Assembly: GCA_910588175.1 (NCBI GenBank) | Contig: CAJUQQ010000046.1 | Location: forward strand, 1-15,560 | Length of the DNA: 15,560 nucleotides | Direction of reading: 5' to 3' | Source of the DNA: an uncultured Oscillibacter sp. | GTDB taxonomy: Bacteria > Bacillota > Clostridia > Oscillospirales > Oscillospiraceae | Shown: positions 1 through 9,139 of the stretch, piece by piece | Position numbering within the stretch: the stretch's first letter is position 1 | Layout of the letters: every line of letters begins with the position of its first letter | The notes under the pieces: model-generated | Told to the model about the DNA's origin: nothing | Seen by the model: only the letters and a program-made list of their open reading frames with translations | Database searches by the model: none | Made by a program: the position numbers and the translations under genes

Positions 1-856
1 GGATCCACCAGGTGGCGTAGGTGGAGAACTTGTAGCCCTTGGTGTAGTCGAACTTCTCCACGGCCTTAATGAGGCCCAGGTTGCCCTCCTGGATCAGGTC
101 CAGGAACAGCATGCCCCGGCCCACATAGCGCTTGGCAATGGAGACCACCAGACGGAGGTTGGCTTCCGCCAGCTTTTGCTTGGCGGTCTCACCGGCCCGG
201 TACTGCTTCCGCAGGGCGGCCTCCAGGGCGGGGTCGACGTCCTCGCCCTCCTCCCGCTGGCGGCGGAGCTCGGCAAGCTTCTGCTCCGCCTCGTTTCCGG
301 CGGACATGGCCTGAGCCAGGCTGACCTCCTCCTCCGGAGTCAGCAGGGCCACCTTGCCGATCTCTTTCAGGTACATGCGGACCGGATCGTCGATGGAGAA
401 GCTGTTGACCAGCGTGTTGGGATCCACCAGCTCCTCTTCTTCCATGCTGGCGATTTCCTCGGCGGCGGGGCCTTCCTCCGGCAGTTCCGGCAGCAGGTCC
501 TCCTCGGCGCTGATGTCGATGTTCAGCGCCTCCAGGGAGTCGTAGAGCTGGTCCATCTGCTCGCCCTCAAGGTTCAGGTCGTCCACGGCCTCCATCAGCT
601 CGGCGGACTCCACCTTGCCCTTTTTCTTGCCCTTGGCCAGCAGCTCCCGCAGCTTCTCGTTATGGATGAGCCAGGCAGCGGCGGGAAGGGCGGCCACCTG
701 CTTATCGTCCAGCCGGACAATGCCGGCCTTTTTGGCTTCCTCGTCGGTCATGATCCGGGGAGTCTCCGGCGTTCCGTCCGTCTCTCCGGCCTCCGCAGCG
801 GCTAAAATGGCGTCGGCCTGACGCTCCAGATCTTTGGCATCCTGTTTATTTGACAT
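1..856 (-). CDS. rpoD: RNA polymerase primary sigma factor RpoD/SigA (N-terminal 285 residues, cut by window edge)
   Basis: Housekeeping sigma-70 factor that directs RNA polymerase to -10/-35 promoters. I translated it by hand from the ATG at 856: it opens MSNKQDAKDLERQ. Region 1.2 is at about residues 157-186 (DDPVRMYLKEIGKVALLTPE) and region 2 begins near residue 232 (ANLRLVVSIAKRYVGRGMLF, then DLIQEGNLGLIKAVEKFDY and KGYKFSTYATWW), nearly identical to Bacillus SigA. Regions 3 and 4 lie beyond position 1. A charged stretch of about 30 residues (roughly 195-225) between regions 1.2 and 2.1 is absent from Bacillus SigA. The start is supported by AGGGAG at 866-871, 9 nt upstream and inside dnaG. 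The gene overlaps the end of dnaG by 11 nt, so the two are almost certainly cotranscribed and translationally coupled, as in the classical macromolecular synthesis operon. Confidence 0.97.
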   Translation of the reverse strand, partial: MSNKQDAKDLERQADAILAAAEAGETDGTPETPRIMTDEEAKKAGIVRLDDKQVAALPAAAWLIHNEKLRELLAKGKKKGKVESAELMEAVDDLNLEGEQMDQLYDSLEALNIDISAEEDLLPELPEEGPAAEEIASMEEEELVDPNTLVNSFSIDDPVRMYLKEIGKVALLTPEEEVSLAQAMSAGNEAEQKLAELRRQREEGEDVDPALEAALRKQYRAGETAKQKLAEANLRLVVSIAKRYVGRGMLFLDLIQEGNLGLIKAVEKFDYTKGYKFSTYATWWI

Positions 857-2630
857 TCCGATTTTCTCCCTTTTTATCTTTGTATTTTTCTGCCGCGGCC
901 AGCAGGGGGTCTGGTTCGCCTCCGGCGCGCTTTGCGGCCTCCTCCTGTATGACGCGTATGTAGTCCGACAAAGCGTGTTTTCCGTTTCGGACAGACTCCG
1001 GCCGCTGGCAGAGGGCGGTGATGTGGTTCATCTCCTCCGCCGTCAGCTCGGCGGCCAAGGAGGGAAGGACGGCGGTCCGGCCCTCCACCCGGGCCTTCCA
1101 AAGCAGGGTAAAGACCCGGCCCAGCAGGGGAGAGGAGAAGTCCGCCTCCATCAAGGGCGGTTCGGCGGGGAAAAGGCCGTCGTCCAGCAGAAGCAGGCGG
1201 AGAACGCCTTCCTCTGCCCTGGCGGAACGAAGGTTTTCATAGCGCAGGGACCGCTCCTTGGGCTGCAGCTGAGACGCGGGATTCAAATTCTTTCGAAGCT
1301 CCACGCGGTTTTCCCGGCGCACCCGCTGCTTTCGGACCCGGTCCACCTCGATCTTCATGGCCTCGGGGGTGATGCGGGCGGTTTCGGCGGCCCGGGCAGC
1401 GTAAATCTCCCGTTCCACCTCGTTGGGAAGCGATGCCAGCAGCCCGCTGATTTCCTCGCTGTAGGCTACCCGCTGTTCGTCGCTGCTCAAATCATATTTC
1501 CCGGCGATCTGGGCCATGCGAAACTCCACGCCGTTCTCGCTGCCATTCAGCAGCCGCTCAAAGGCGGCGGGACCTTGATTTTTGATGAAGTCGTCGGCGT
1601 CCTGCTTCACCAGTTCTCCGTCCTCGGTCCGCCGCCGGGGAAGCTGGAGAACCTTTACGGAGAACTCGGAGCCGTTTAGCAGCTGCAAGGCGCGTTCCGT
1701 GGCGATTTTTCCGGCGTTGTCGTTGTCATAGCAGAGGATCAGCTCCTTGGTGAACCGGGAGAGGAGCCGGATCTGCTCCGGTGTCAGGGCGGTGCCCATG
1801 GAGGCCACTGCGTTGTCAAAGCCCGCCTGGTGAAGGGTGACAATGTCCAGGTTTCCCTCGCAGAGGAGGATGCCCTGCCGCTTGGACTTTTTCGCCAGAT
1901 TCAGTCCGTAGAGCACCCGTCGCTTGCTGTATACCGGGGTCTCCGAGGAGTTCATATACTTGGGCTCGGACTTGTCCAGCACCCGGCTGCCGAAGGCCAC
2001 CACATCCCCCCGGGTGTCAATAACCGGGAGCATCAAGCGGTTTCGGAACTTGTCGTAAAACCCGCCCTTCCGGTTGTCCACGATGAGCCCCGCCGACAGG
2101 AGCTCGGCCTTGCTGTACCCCTTGGCGGTCATCTCGTTCAAGAGCACATCCCAGGCGTCCGGGGAGGCCCCCATGCCAAAGTTCACGGCGGTGGCCTTCC
2201 GAATCTGCCGCCGGTTCAGGTACTCCCGCACGGCCCGGCCCTCGGGCTGCTGGAGGAGGCGGTAGTAAAACCGGGCCGCGTCCCGGTTCAGGTCCAAAAG
2301 CCGCTGGCGGCGGCGTCCGGCCTCCCGGTCGCCCTCCTCCTCCGGCACCTCCAGTCCCGCCCGCTTGGCGAGAAAGCGCACCGCGTCGGGGAAGGGGAGG
2401 TTTTCCTCTTCCATGATGAAATTGATGACGCCGCCGCCCCGCTTACAACCGAAGCAGTAGTAAATCTGCTTGTCCGGCGAGACGGAAAAGGAGCCGGTTT
2501 TTTCACTGTGGAAGGGGCAGAGGCCAAAGAGATTGGACCCCCGGCGGGTCAGCTGGACATAGCTGCCCACCACGTCCACGATGTCGCTCCTGGCGGTCAG
2601 CTCGTCCATGAAGCTTTGGGGAAACGCCAT
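846..2630 (-). CDS. dnaG: DNA primase DnaG
   Basis: Synthesises RNA primers for lagging-strand replication with the replicative helicase. It is 594 aa from the chosen ATG, normal for the family. The N-terminal zinc-binding domain shows C38-x2-H41 (CPFH) and C59-x2-C62 (CFGC). The TOPRIM catalytic core has the acidic glutamate in LLCEGNLDIV (E258) and the DxD pair in CYDNDNAGK (D302, D304). The remaining C-terminal part is the charged helicase-interaction region. An in-frame ATG 11 codons upstream (2663) is possible, but the ATG at 2628-2630 has a strong AAAGGAGG at 2640-2647 and matches the usual DnaG start (MAFPQSFMDEL). The rpoD start overlaps its 3' end. It is divergent from the phosphopantetheinyl transferase gene; I could not identify a convincing dnaG promoter in the 224-nt spacer. 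Confidence 0.97.
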   Translation of the reverse strand: MAFPQSFMDELTARSDIVDVVGSYVQLTRRGSNLFGLCPFHSEKTGSFSVSPDKQIYYCFGCKRGGGVINFIMEEENLPFPDAVRFLAKRAGLEVPEEEGDREAGRRRQRLLDLNRDAARFYYRLLQQPEGRAVREYLNRRQIRKATAVNFGMGASPDAWDVLLNEMTAKGYSKAELLSAGLIVDNRKGGFYDKFRNRLMLPVIDTRGDVVAFGSRVLDKSEPKYMNSSETPVYSKRRVLYGLNLAKKSKRQGILLCEGNLDIVTLHQAGFDNAVASMGTALTPEQIRLLSRFTKELILCYDNDNAGKIATERALQLLNGSEFSVKVLQLPRRRTEDGELVKQDADDFIKNQGPAAFERLLNGSENGVEFRMAQIAGKYDLSSDEQRVAYSEEISGLLASLPNEVEREIYAARAAETARITPEAMKIEVDRVRKQRVRRENRVELRKNLNPASQLQPKERSLRYENLRSARAEEGVLRLLLLDDGLFPAEPPLMEADFSSPLLGRVFTLLWKARVEGRTAVLPSLAAELTAEEMNHITALCQRPESVRNGKHALSDYIRVIQEEAAKRAGGEPDPLLAAAEKYKDKKGENRNVK

Positions 2631-2795
2631 GGCTCGTCCCCTCCTTTCGGTCAGTTTAGCCAAAATCTGCTCTGGTCATACCGAAAAAGCTAGGATAACC
2701 GGCAGGACGGCGTTTTGACGCTGTTTCTATATACGCCGTGGTTTCGGGATTTCCTCTTTTTTTCGCAGATTTTTTGAAAACTTTTCGAAGGGGGC

Positions 2796-2824
2796 TTTAC
2801 AGACCGTGAAGAAGCGCTTAAAAT
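2796..2824 (+). promoter_or_regulatory. Sigma-A type promoter for the phosphopantetheinyl transferase gene
   Basis: A TTTACA -35 (2796-2801) and a TAAAAT -10 (2819-2824) are separated by exactly 17 nt. They lie 30 nt upstream of the ATG of the next gene, in an AT-richer part of the spacer between divergent dnaG and this gene. Each hexamer differs from consensus at one position. No operator is obvious. Confidence 0.7.
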
Positions 2825-2854
2825 AGACAAAAAGAACGAAGAAGGAGGGACCCC

Positions 2855-3454
2855 ATGCCCATCGAATTGTGGACGGCCCGGATGGAGCGCCCCCTGTCGG
2901 AACCGGAGCGGGAGGCGATGCTGCCTCTGCTGCCCCCGGACCGCCGGGAGCGGCTGCTGCGGATGAAGGAGGAGGAGAAGCAGCGGGAGCCCCTTTGCGC
3001 ATATCTGATTCTGTGCCTGGCTCTGCGGCAGAAGTATGGCTGGAGGAGTCTGCCGGAGGTTGCTCTGAGCCGGCTGGGAAAGCCCTATTTTCCCGGCCAT
3101 CCCGATGTGCATTTCAATATCAGCCACTCCAGCGGCGCGGTGCTGGTGGGCGTTTCCGACCAGGAGCTTGGGGTGGATATCGAGCGCATCCGCCCGGTGG
3201 GCCAGCGCATGATGGTCCGCATGGCTCATGTGAGTACGGAGGAGGCTTTTTTCAAAAGCTGGGTCCGGCGGGAGGCACGGGCCAAGCGCAGCGGCGCGGG
3301 TGTGGGGACCATTATGCGCTCCGAATCCCCCTTGCTGCCCGGGGAATTCTATTATGAGCTGGACACCTTCCCGGGCTACGCGGCGGGCCTTGCCACCCGC
3401 AGCCGGGAACTCCCAGGGAAGCTCCACCGCTACTCCCTGGACGATATGCTTTAA
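2855..3454 (+). CDS. 4'-phosphopantetheinyl transferase, Sfp/HetI/AcpT superfamily
   Basis: Transfers the phosphopantetheine arm of CoA to a serine of acyl or peptidyl carrier proteins. The superfamily signature is present: HFNISHSSGAVLVGV (86-100), GVDIERIRP (106-114) with the Mg-binding D108 and E110, and FFKSWVRREARAKRSGAG (132-149), matching W-x3-E-A-x2-K (E140, K144). The usual KEA is RREA here, but the key Glu and Lys are kept. At 199 aa it is shorter than typical Sfp proteins (about 220-240). The missing residues appear to lie between GVDIERIRP and the FFKSW motif, where relatives usually carry a longer segment. AAGGAGGG sits just before the ATG. It has its own promoter and terminator and no carrier protein or synthase gene nearby, so its substrate cannot be inferred from context. 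Confidence 0.92.
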   Translation: MPIELWTARMERPLSEPEREAMLPLLPPDRRERLLRMKEEEKQREPLCAYLILCLALRQKYGWRSLPEVALSRLGKPYFPGHPDVHFNISHSSGAVLVGVSDQELGVDIERIRPVGQRMMVRMAHVSTEEAFFKSWVRREARAKRSGAGVGTIMRSESPLLPGEFYYELDTFPGYAAGLATRSRELPGKLHRYSLDDML

Positions 3455-3469
3455 CCAGTCAGAAGCCGG

Positions 3470-3501
3470 CAGGCGGGGAAGGACTTCCCCGCCTGTTTTT
3501 T
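3470..3501 (+). terminator. Intrinsic terminator after the phosphopantetheinyl transferase gene
   Basis: A 12-bp perfect GC-rich stem (3470-3481 pairing with 3484-3495), with only two unpaired bases in the written pairing so the real loop opens one or two pairs, is followed by six T residues. It lies 16 nt past the stop codon and separates this gene from the ECF sigma gene downstream. Confidence 0.92.
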
Positions 3502-3511
3502 GCCCCATTCC

Positions 3512-3561
3512 GCAACCAACCGCCTCTGTTTTCCGACTATATCCTTGAAAGCGGCTTTCAA
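3512..3561 (+). promoter_or_regulatory. Possible ECF-type promoter and inverted repeat ahead of the first sigma gene
   Basis: GCAACC (3512-3517) and CGACTA (3534-3539) are spaced 16 nt apart. This resembles the AAC -35 / CG-rich -10 arrangement of many ECF-dependent promoters and would fit autoregulation by the gene downstream. An 8-bp inverted repeat, TTGAAAGC-G-GCTTTCAA (3545-3561), runs straight into the ribosome binding site. It could be an operator or a small hairpin limiting translation. Both readings are inference. Confidence 0.35.
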
Positions 3562-3577
3562 AGGAGGGACCCCTGTT

Positions 3578-4132
3578 ATGGAGGATAAAGACATCATCGC
3601 CCTGTACTGGGCGCGGTCGGAGGAGGCCATCCGCCGGACGGCGGAAAAATACGGAGGATACTGTGCTCAGATTATCCGCCGGGTGCTGGGAGACGGCCGG
3701 GACGCGGAGGAGTGCCTCAGCGACACCTGGCTTGGGGCCTGGAACGCCATGCCGCCCCAGAAGCCCGTCCGTCTGCCGCCTTTTCTGGGCCGCATCGCCC
3801 GGAATACGGCCTTGGACCGCTATGATTACAACCGGGCCCAGCGGAGGGACGGCGGCTTCGAGGCGGTGCTGGAGGAGCTGGCGGACTGCGTGGGCGGCAC
3901 GCCCTTGGAGGAGGACTTCGACCTCCGCCGTCTGGGGGAGGCCATCTCCGGCTATCTGGATACCGCCTCCCCGGCGGCCCGGCTGGCGTTTCTGCGGCGG
4001 TACTGGTACTGCGACAGCGTGGCGGAAATCGCCGCCGGGACGGGGTACAGCCAATCCAAAGTGAAATCCCTGCTCCATCGGACCCGGCAGGGACTCAAGG
4101 AGCATCTCAGAAAGGAGGGCTACGACCTATGA
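3578..4132 (+). CDS. ECF-subfamily RNA polymerase sigma factor
   Basis: Alternative sigma factor of 184 aa with the two-domain ECF layout. Region 2 spans about residues 10-85, with DAEECLSDTWLGAWN (42-56) as the region 2.1-2.2 helix and RIARNTALDRYDYNRAQR as the DNA-binding part. A linker of about 50 residues follows. Region 4 (about 130-180) contains VAEIAAGTGYSQSKVKSLLH (148-167), a helix-turn-helix for -35 recognition. The ATG at 3578 was preferred over the upstream in-frame start at 3500 because AAGGAGGG (3561-3568) lies at the right distance and the upstream start falls inside the preceding terminator. Its stop overlaps the ATG of the next gene (ATGA), the standard coupling of a sigma factor to its anti-sigma factor. 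The inducing signal is unknown. Confidence 0.93.
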   Translation: MEDKDIIALYWARSEEAIRRTAEKYGGYCAQIIRRVLGDGRDAEECLSDTWLGAWNAMPPQKPVRLPPFLGRIARNTALDRYDYNRAQRRDGGFEAVLEELADCVGGTPLEEDFDLRRLGEAISGYLDTASPAARLAFLRRYWYCDSVAEIAAGTGYSQSKVKSLLHRTRQGLKEHLRKEGYDL

Positions 4133-5211
4133 CCAGAGAAGAACTGTTCCGCGCCGTGGGGGAGGTCCGGGAGGACCAAATCGAGGCGGCGGAAGTCACA
4201 AAGAGGCAGGTCCGTCCCTGGCGGCGCTTCGGCGCGCTGGCGGCGTGCCTGGCGCTGGTGGTGACGGTGGCCGCGGCGCCGGAACTGCGGGAGGCGGATC
4301 AATGGAAATGGACGGCTATTGTCAAAAGCTTCAATCCGGGCGCTGAAGTGAGCGAGGACCCTGACAGCTGGAAGCCGATTGTTCGGCCGTTTAATCCCGG
4401 AGAGGCGGATTCCGGCGGCGAAACAGCGGCGGGGGGCCTGGACGGCTCTGATTATTGGACGGACAAATCGAACCGGCCCACCCATCCCGGCTGCTCCACC
4501 GGCGTGGAGATCGGCCAGCTGAGCGGCCCTGGAACCGGTGACACGATGATCGGTATGTCGGCCTGCCTTGCCTGGCTGTCCCCGGAGGAGATTTTCGCCC
4601 AGGACACGGCGATCTTCCGGGGAACTGTCCGGGAGCTGCACTATTTTATGGTGGAGCCGGACGGCGGGTCTATGGAGCAGTATTATACCCGCGCCCTTGT
4701 GGAGGTCACGGACCCCATCCGGGGAAATCTGACGGCAGGAGAAACCTACAGCCTTCTCTGGCTGGGGGCCAGGGGTTACATGTCCACTTCCATCTCCGGG
4801 GCTCTGGAGAACCTGGACGTAGGCAGCGACGCCATATTCATGCCCATCCGAACGGATCCGGACACCGGCTGGAGGGAGGGGGACCGCTATTTCTGCTACG
4901 CCGACCTCGCGGAGTTCTACCTGAGTGAAGGAAGCCGCTACGTTTTCGCGGATACGGCGGAGGGCCTGATTTTTGACCGGGGCACTTACGAGGAAATCGC
5001 GGAGGCGGAGACCCTGGAGGAGATTGCCGTCTATATCCGGGAGAAAATTGGGGCTGGGGAGCGTACCCAGCCCGCCGCAGAGCCCGCTGTGCCGCAGACG
5101 GAACCTTCGGAGACGGCGAACGCCGGCCCCTCCGTCTCCGGCCCCAGCGGGGCCCTGGAGCTGCCCGGCGGCGCTTTAGCCGGCGACGAAAAACCGGGCG
5201 TCAGCCCGTAA
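4129..5211 (+). CDS. Single-pass membrane protein, probable anti-sigma factor of the adjacent ECF sigma
   Basis: A 360-aa protein whose start overlaps the sigma stop by 4 nt. A short cytosolic N-terminus (1-33: EELFRAVGEVREDQIEAAEV, then a basic stretch ending WRR) precedes one membrane helix (about 34-51, FGALAACLALVVTVAAAP), and the rest should be extracytoplasmic. That topology plus the coupling is what points to an anti-sigma or sensor role. There is no ZAS HxxxCxxC motif, so if it binds the sigma it uses another mode. Residues 59-91 hold two copies of a W-x(2-4)-IV-x2-FNPG unit. A globular part at about 155-285 (QDTAIFRGTVREL ... TAGETYSLLWLG ... SDAIFMPI) looks beta-rich. The last 50 residues are a Pro/Glu/Ser-rich low-complexity tail. 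I do not recognise the outer domain. Confidence 0.8.
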   Translation: MTREELFRAVGEVREDQIEAAEVTKRQVRPWRRFGALAACLALVVTVAAAPELREADQWKWTAIVKSFNPGAEVSEDPDSWKPIVRPFNPGEADSGGETAAGGLDGSDYWTDKSNRPTHPGCSTGVEIGQLSGPGTGDTMIGMSACLAWLSPEEIFAQDTAIFRGTVRELHYFMVEPDGGSMEQYYTRALVEVTDPIRGNLTAGETYSLLWLGARGYMSTSISGALENLDVGSDAIFMPIRTDPDTGWREGDRYFCYADLAEFYLSEGSRYVFADTAEGLIFDRGTYEEIAEAETLEEIAVYIREKIGAGERTQPAAEPAVPQTEPSETANAGPSVSGPSGALELPGGALAGDEKPGVSP

Positions 5212-5228
5212 AAAGCCCTCCGCGGGAG

Positions 5229-5252
5229 TTTCGCCGCCCGCAGGCGGCGAAA
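5229..5252. repeat. 10-bp perfect hairpin, loop CGCA
   Basis: TTTCGCCGCC (5229-5238) and GGCGGCGAAA (5243-5252) form a perfect 10-bp stem closed by CGCA. It lies 17 nt after the stop of the membrane protein gene. No T-run follows on either strand, so it is not a classical intrinsic terminator. It is the first of four hairpins in this convergent spacer. Confidence 0.7.
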
Positions 5253-5265
5253 GAAATGGGAATCC

Positions 5266-5300
5266 GTGTTTTGTGACGACATGCGCGTCACAAAAAACAC
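5266..5300. repeat. Imperfect 13-bp hairpin in convergent spacer
   Basis: GTGTTTTGTGACG (5266-5278) pairs with 5286-5300 (CGTCAC followed by an A-run and CAC), with two extra A residues bulged. On the minus strand the right arm reads as a T-run, but it lies within the stem rather than after it. Function unknown; possibly RNA 3'-end protection. Confidence 0.5.
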
Positions 5301-5320
5301 CTTTCAGTTCTGGAGTGTGC

Positions 5321-5359
5321 GAAGAGGCCCCGTCTGCCTTTGGCAGACGGGGCCTCTTC
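5321..5359. terminator. Very strong 18-bp perfect hairpin between convergent genes, possible bidirectional terminator
   Basis: GAAGAGGCCCCGTCTGCC (5321-5338) is perfectly complementary to 5342-5359, with TTT as the loop. It sits midway between two genes pointing at each other, where a two-way terminator is expected. Neither side has the T-run of a standard intrinsic terminator (GTGCGTGG on plus, GCACACTCC on minus), so termination is inferred from position and stem strength only. Confidence 0.55.
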
Positions 5360-5389
5360 GTGCGTGGAAGAACTGCAACCCTTCCCCCT

Positions 5390-5415
5390 CGTCCAAAATC
5401 CGCAGATTTTGGACG
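5390..5415. repeat. 11-bp perfect hairpin, loop CGCA, just past the HIT gene stop
   Basis: CGTCCAAAATC (5390-5400) pairs perfectly with GATTTTGGACG (5405-5415) around a CGCA loop. On the minus strand it begins 3 nt after the HIT gene stop codon and would form the 3' end of that transcript. A G-rich stretch rather than T-run follows. The loop is the same as in the hairpin at 5229-5252. Confidence 0.6.
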
Positions 5416-5418
5416 AAA

Positions 5419-5757
5419 TCAGCCCGGCGGCCAGGTCATATCCCGGCCGGAGAGAACATGAAAATGGAGATGGAACACGCTCTGGCCCGCCTGCTCCCCG
5501 ATGTTGGAGACGACCCGGTAGCTGTCCAGTCCCAGCTCCTTGGAGAGCTTGGCGATGACCTCGAAGATGTGGGCCGCAACGCCGCTGTTGTCTTCCGTGA
5601 TTTCGGAAACAGACCCGATGTGGGCCTTGGGAATCACCAGAAAGTGGGTGGGGGCCTGTGGGGCGATGTCGTGGAAAGCATAGCAGACCTCGTCCTCGTA
5701 GACCTTATTGCTGGGGATTTCCCCGGCGGCAATTTTGCAGAATAGGCAGTCGGACAT
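5419..5757 (-). CDS. HIT-family (histidine triad) nucleotide-binding hydrolase, HINT type
   Basis: HINT-type phosphoramidase or nucleotidyl hydrolase acting on AMP-linked substrates in the cytosol. The 112-aa protein has the catalytic triad HLHFHVL at 96-102 (H96, H98, H100), the N-terminal CLFCKIAAGEIPSNKVYEDE block (4-23) with a CxxC that often binds zinc, and the conserved HFLVIPKAHIGSVSEI (38-53). Length and all blocks fit the family. The ATG at 5757 was chosen because AAAGGAGG (5765-5772) lies directly upstream and because the family starts here; an in-frame start 25 codons further up lacks conservation. It is the last gene of the minus-strand run led by the T-box, 87 nt after the DUF4250 gene, and may be read from there or from an unrecognised promoter. 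A hairpin follows immediately. Confidence 0.95.
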   Translation of the reverse strand: MSDCLFCKIAAGEIPSNKVYEDEVCYAFHDIAPQAPTHFLVIPKAHIGSVSEITEDNSGVAAHIFEVIAKLSKELGLDSYRVVSNIGEQAGQSVFHLHFHVLSGRDMTWPPG

Positions 5758-5830
5758 AGAAAAACCTCCTTTGTTGTCATGGGGGCGTGCTTGAAAAATG
5801 TCAAGGCGCCCTGGCATTCCGTCAATTTTC

Positions 5831-5850
5831 AAACGATTAAACGATTAAAC
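5831..5850. repeat. Short tandem repeat (AAACGATT twice, then AAAC)
   Basis: Two exact 8-nt units (5831-5838, 5839-5846) followed by half a unit. The repeat overlaps the stop codon of the DUF4250 gene on the minus strand. It probably arose by slippage and has no evident function. Confidence 0.6.
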
Positions 5851-6018
5851 AAACTGATTTTGCTTGGAACTGTAATGGTAATCCAGCTCCGCCAGCGCGG
5901 CCTCCAGGGCCGCCTGATCCGCGTCCAGAGCGGCGCAGAGTTCTGTCAGGCTGGGGTACTCGTCCCGGAGCTTGGTATTGATATAGCTCAAAAGAATCAC
6001 GGGGTCTTTGGGTATCAT
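5845..6018 (-). CDS. DUF4250 family protein
   Basis: A 57-aa protein beginning MIPKDPVILLSYINTKLRDE, which I recognise as the conserved opening of the DUF4250 family (short proteins common in Clostridia, function unknown). The rest (YPSLTELCAALDAD ... ALAELDYHYSSKQNQFV) looks like a small helical, helix-turn-helix-like fold: a second helix that reads like a recognition unit, then a hydrophobic helix and a C-terminal Asn/Phe end typical of the family. The start at 6018 is set by this conserved N-terminus; the ribosome binding site is weak (GTGAGAG about 10 nt upstream), and a longer in-frame start at 6069 would begin inside a hairpin. It lies between the cupin and HIT genes on the same strand. 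Confidence 0.85.
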   Translation of the reverse strand: MIPKDPVILLSYINTKLRDEYPSLTELCAALDADQAALEAALAELDYHYSSKQNQFV

Positions 6019-6050
6019 AAATTGCGTTCTCTCACTTTCAGGCAAAATGC

Positions 6051-6096
6051 GGGGGCGCGGACGGTCCACATACTCCGTCCGCGTGATGCCGCCCCC
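6051..6096 (-). repeat. Large GC-rich hairpin between cupin and DUF4250 genes (possible attenuator or weak terminator)
   Basis: On the minus strand an outer GGGGGC/GCCCCC stem and an inner CGCGGACGG/CCGTCCGCG stem stack with a 7-nt bulge, and GCATTTTGCC follows. The T-run is only four long, so termination would be partial. It could lower expression of the DUF4250 and HIT genes relative to alaS and the cupin, or protect the 3' end of the upstream message. Confidence 0.5.
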
Positions 6097-6107
6097 AGGT
6101 TTTCCTC

Positions 6108-6446
6108 TTACTGTTCCGTCACCACGGCAAAGAAGCGCAGGTCTTCGCCGCCTTCGGGGCTGTCGTTCATCAGGCTGTGGGCGTGACCCTTGGGGCAGTA
6201 GTGGCAGCTCCCGGCCTCCAAAGGCTCGCAGCCGCCGTCGTAAAGGATTTTTCCCTTTCCGGAGAGAATGTAGATGATCTCACTTCCGGTCTCGTGGGTA
6301 TGCATGCCGATGGTAGCCCCGGGAATCAGGCGGCCCCGCATGATCTTGTTCAGCGAATCGGCGTACATCCGCATGCGGGCCTCTTTTTCACCGCCCCGCA
6401 TGTGGGGGATAACCTGAGGGTCCATCTTGTCGAATTCAATCAGCAT
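6108..6446 (-). CDS. Small single-domain cupin protein
   Basis: A 112-aa protein forming a single cupin beta-barrel. Motif 1 is GATIGMHTHETGSEIIYILSGKG (split here for length: GATIGMHTHETG then SEIIYILSGKG, residues 43-65) with metal ligands H49, H51 and E56. Motif 2 is CPKGHAHSLMN (84-94) with H90 in the PxGxxH position. Such small cupins bind Fe, Mn, Zn or Ni and act as sugar isomerases, dioxygenases or sensors; nothing here selects among these. The start has AAAGGGGCGG upstream. Only 14 nt separate it from the alaS stop, so it is almost certainly cotranscribed with alaS and shares its T-box control. An alaS-cupin link has no obvious metabolic logic. Confidence 0.9.
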   Translation of the reverse strand: MLIEFDKMDPQVIPHMRGGEKEARMRMYADSLNKIMRGRLIPGATIGMHTHETGSEIIYILSGKGKILYDGGCEPLEAGSCHYCPKGHAHSLMNDSPEGGEDLRFFAVVTEQ

Positions 6447-6460
6447 GGTTTCCGCCCCTT

Positions 6461-9106
<2,646 letters not shown>

Positions 9107-9139
9107 GGGACTTTACCTCCTGAAAATAAACTTTTTGGG

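Noticed and set aside
834..2693. Two plus-strand open frames (834-1679, 1830-2693) opposite dnaG
   Set aside because: Antisense to dnaG with no start signals or family likeness.
2704..2716. GACGGCGTTTTGA shared with the edge of repeat copy A (reverse strand, near 13787-13800)
   Set aside because: A few shared 13-mers are expected by chance when comparing 15.5 kb with itself on both strands, and the similarity does not extend.
3500..3577. Upstream in-frame extension of the first ECF sigma gene
   Set aside because: Would begin inside the T-run of the preceding terminator; the ATG at 3578 has a proper ribosome binding site.
2690..4105. 471-codon open frame on the minus strand across the phosphopantetheinyl transferase and ECF sigma genes
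   Set aside because: Shadow of two well-supported plus-strand genes; it also crosses a strong intrinsic terminator and has a Pro/Gly/Arg-rich composition.
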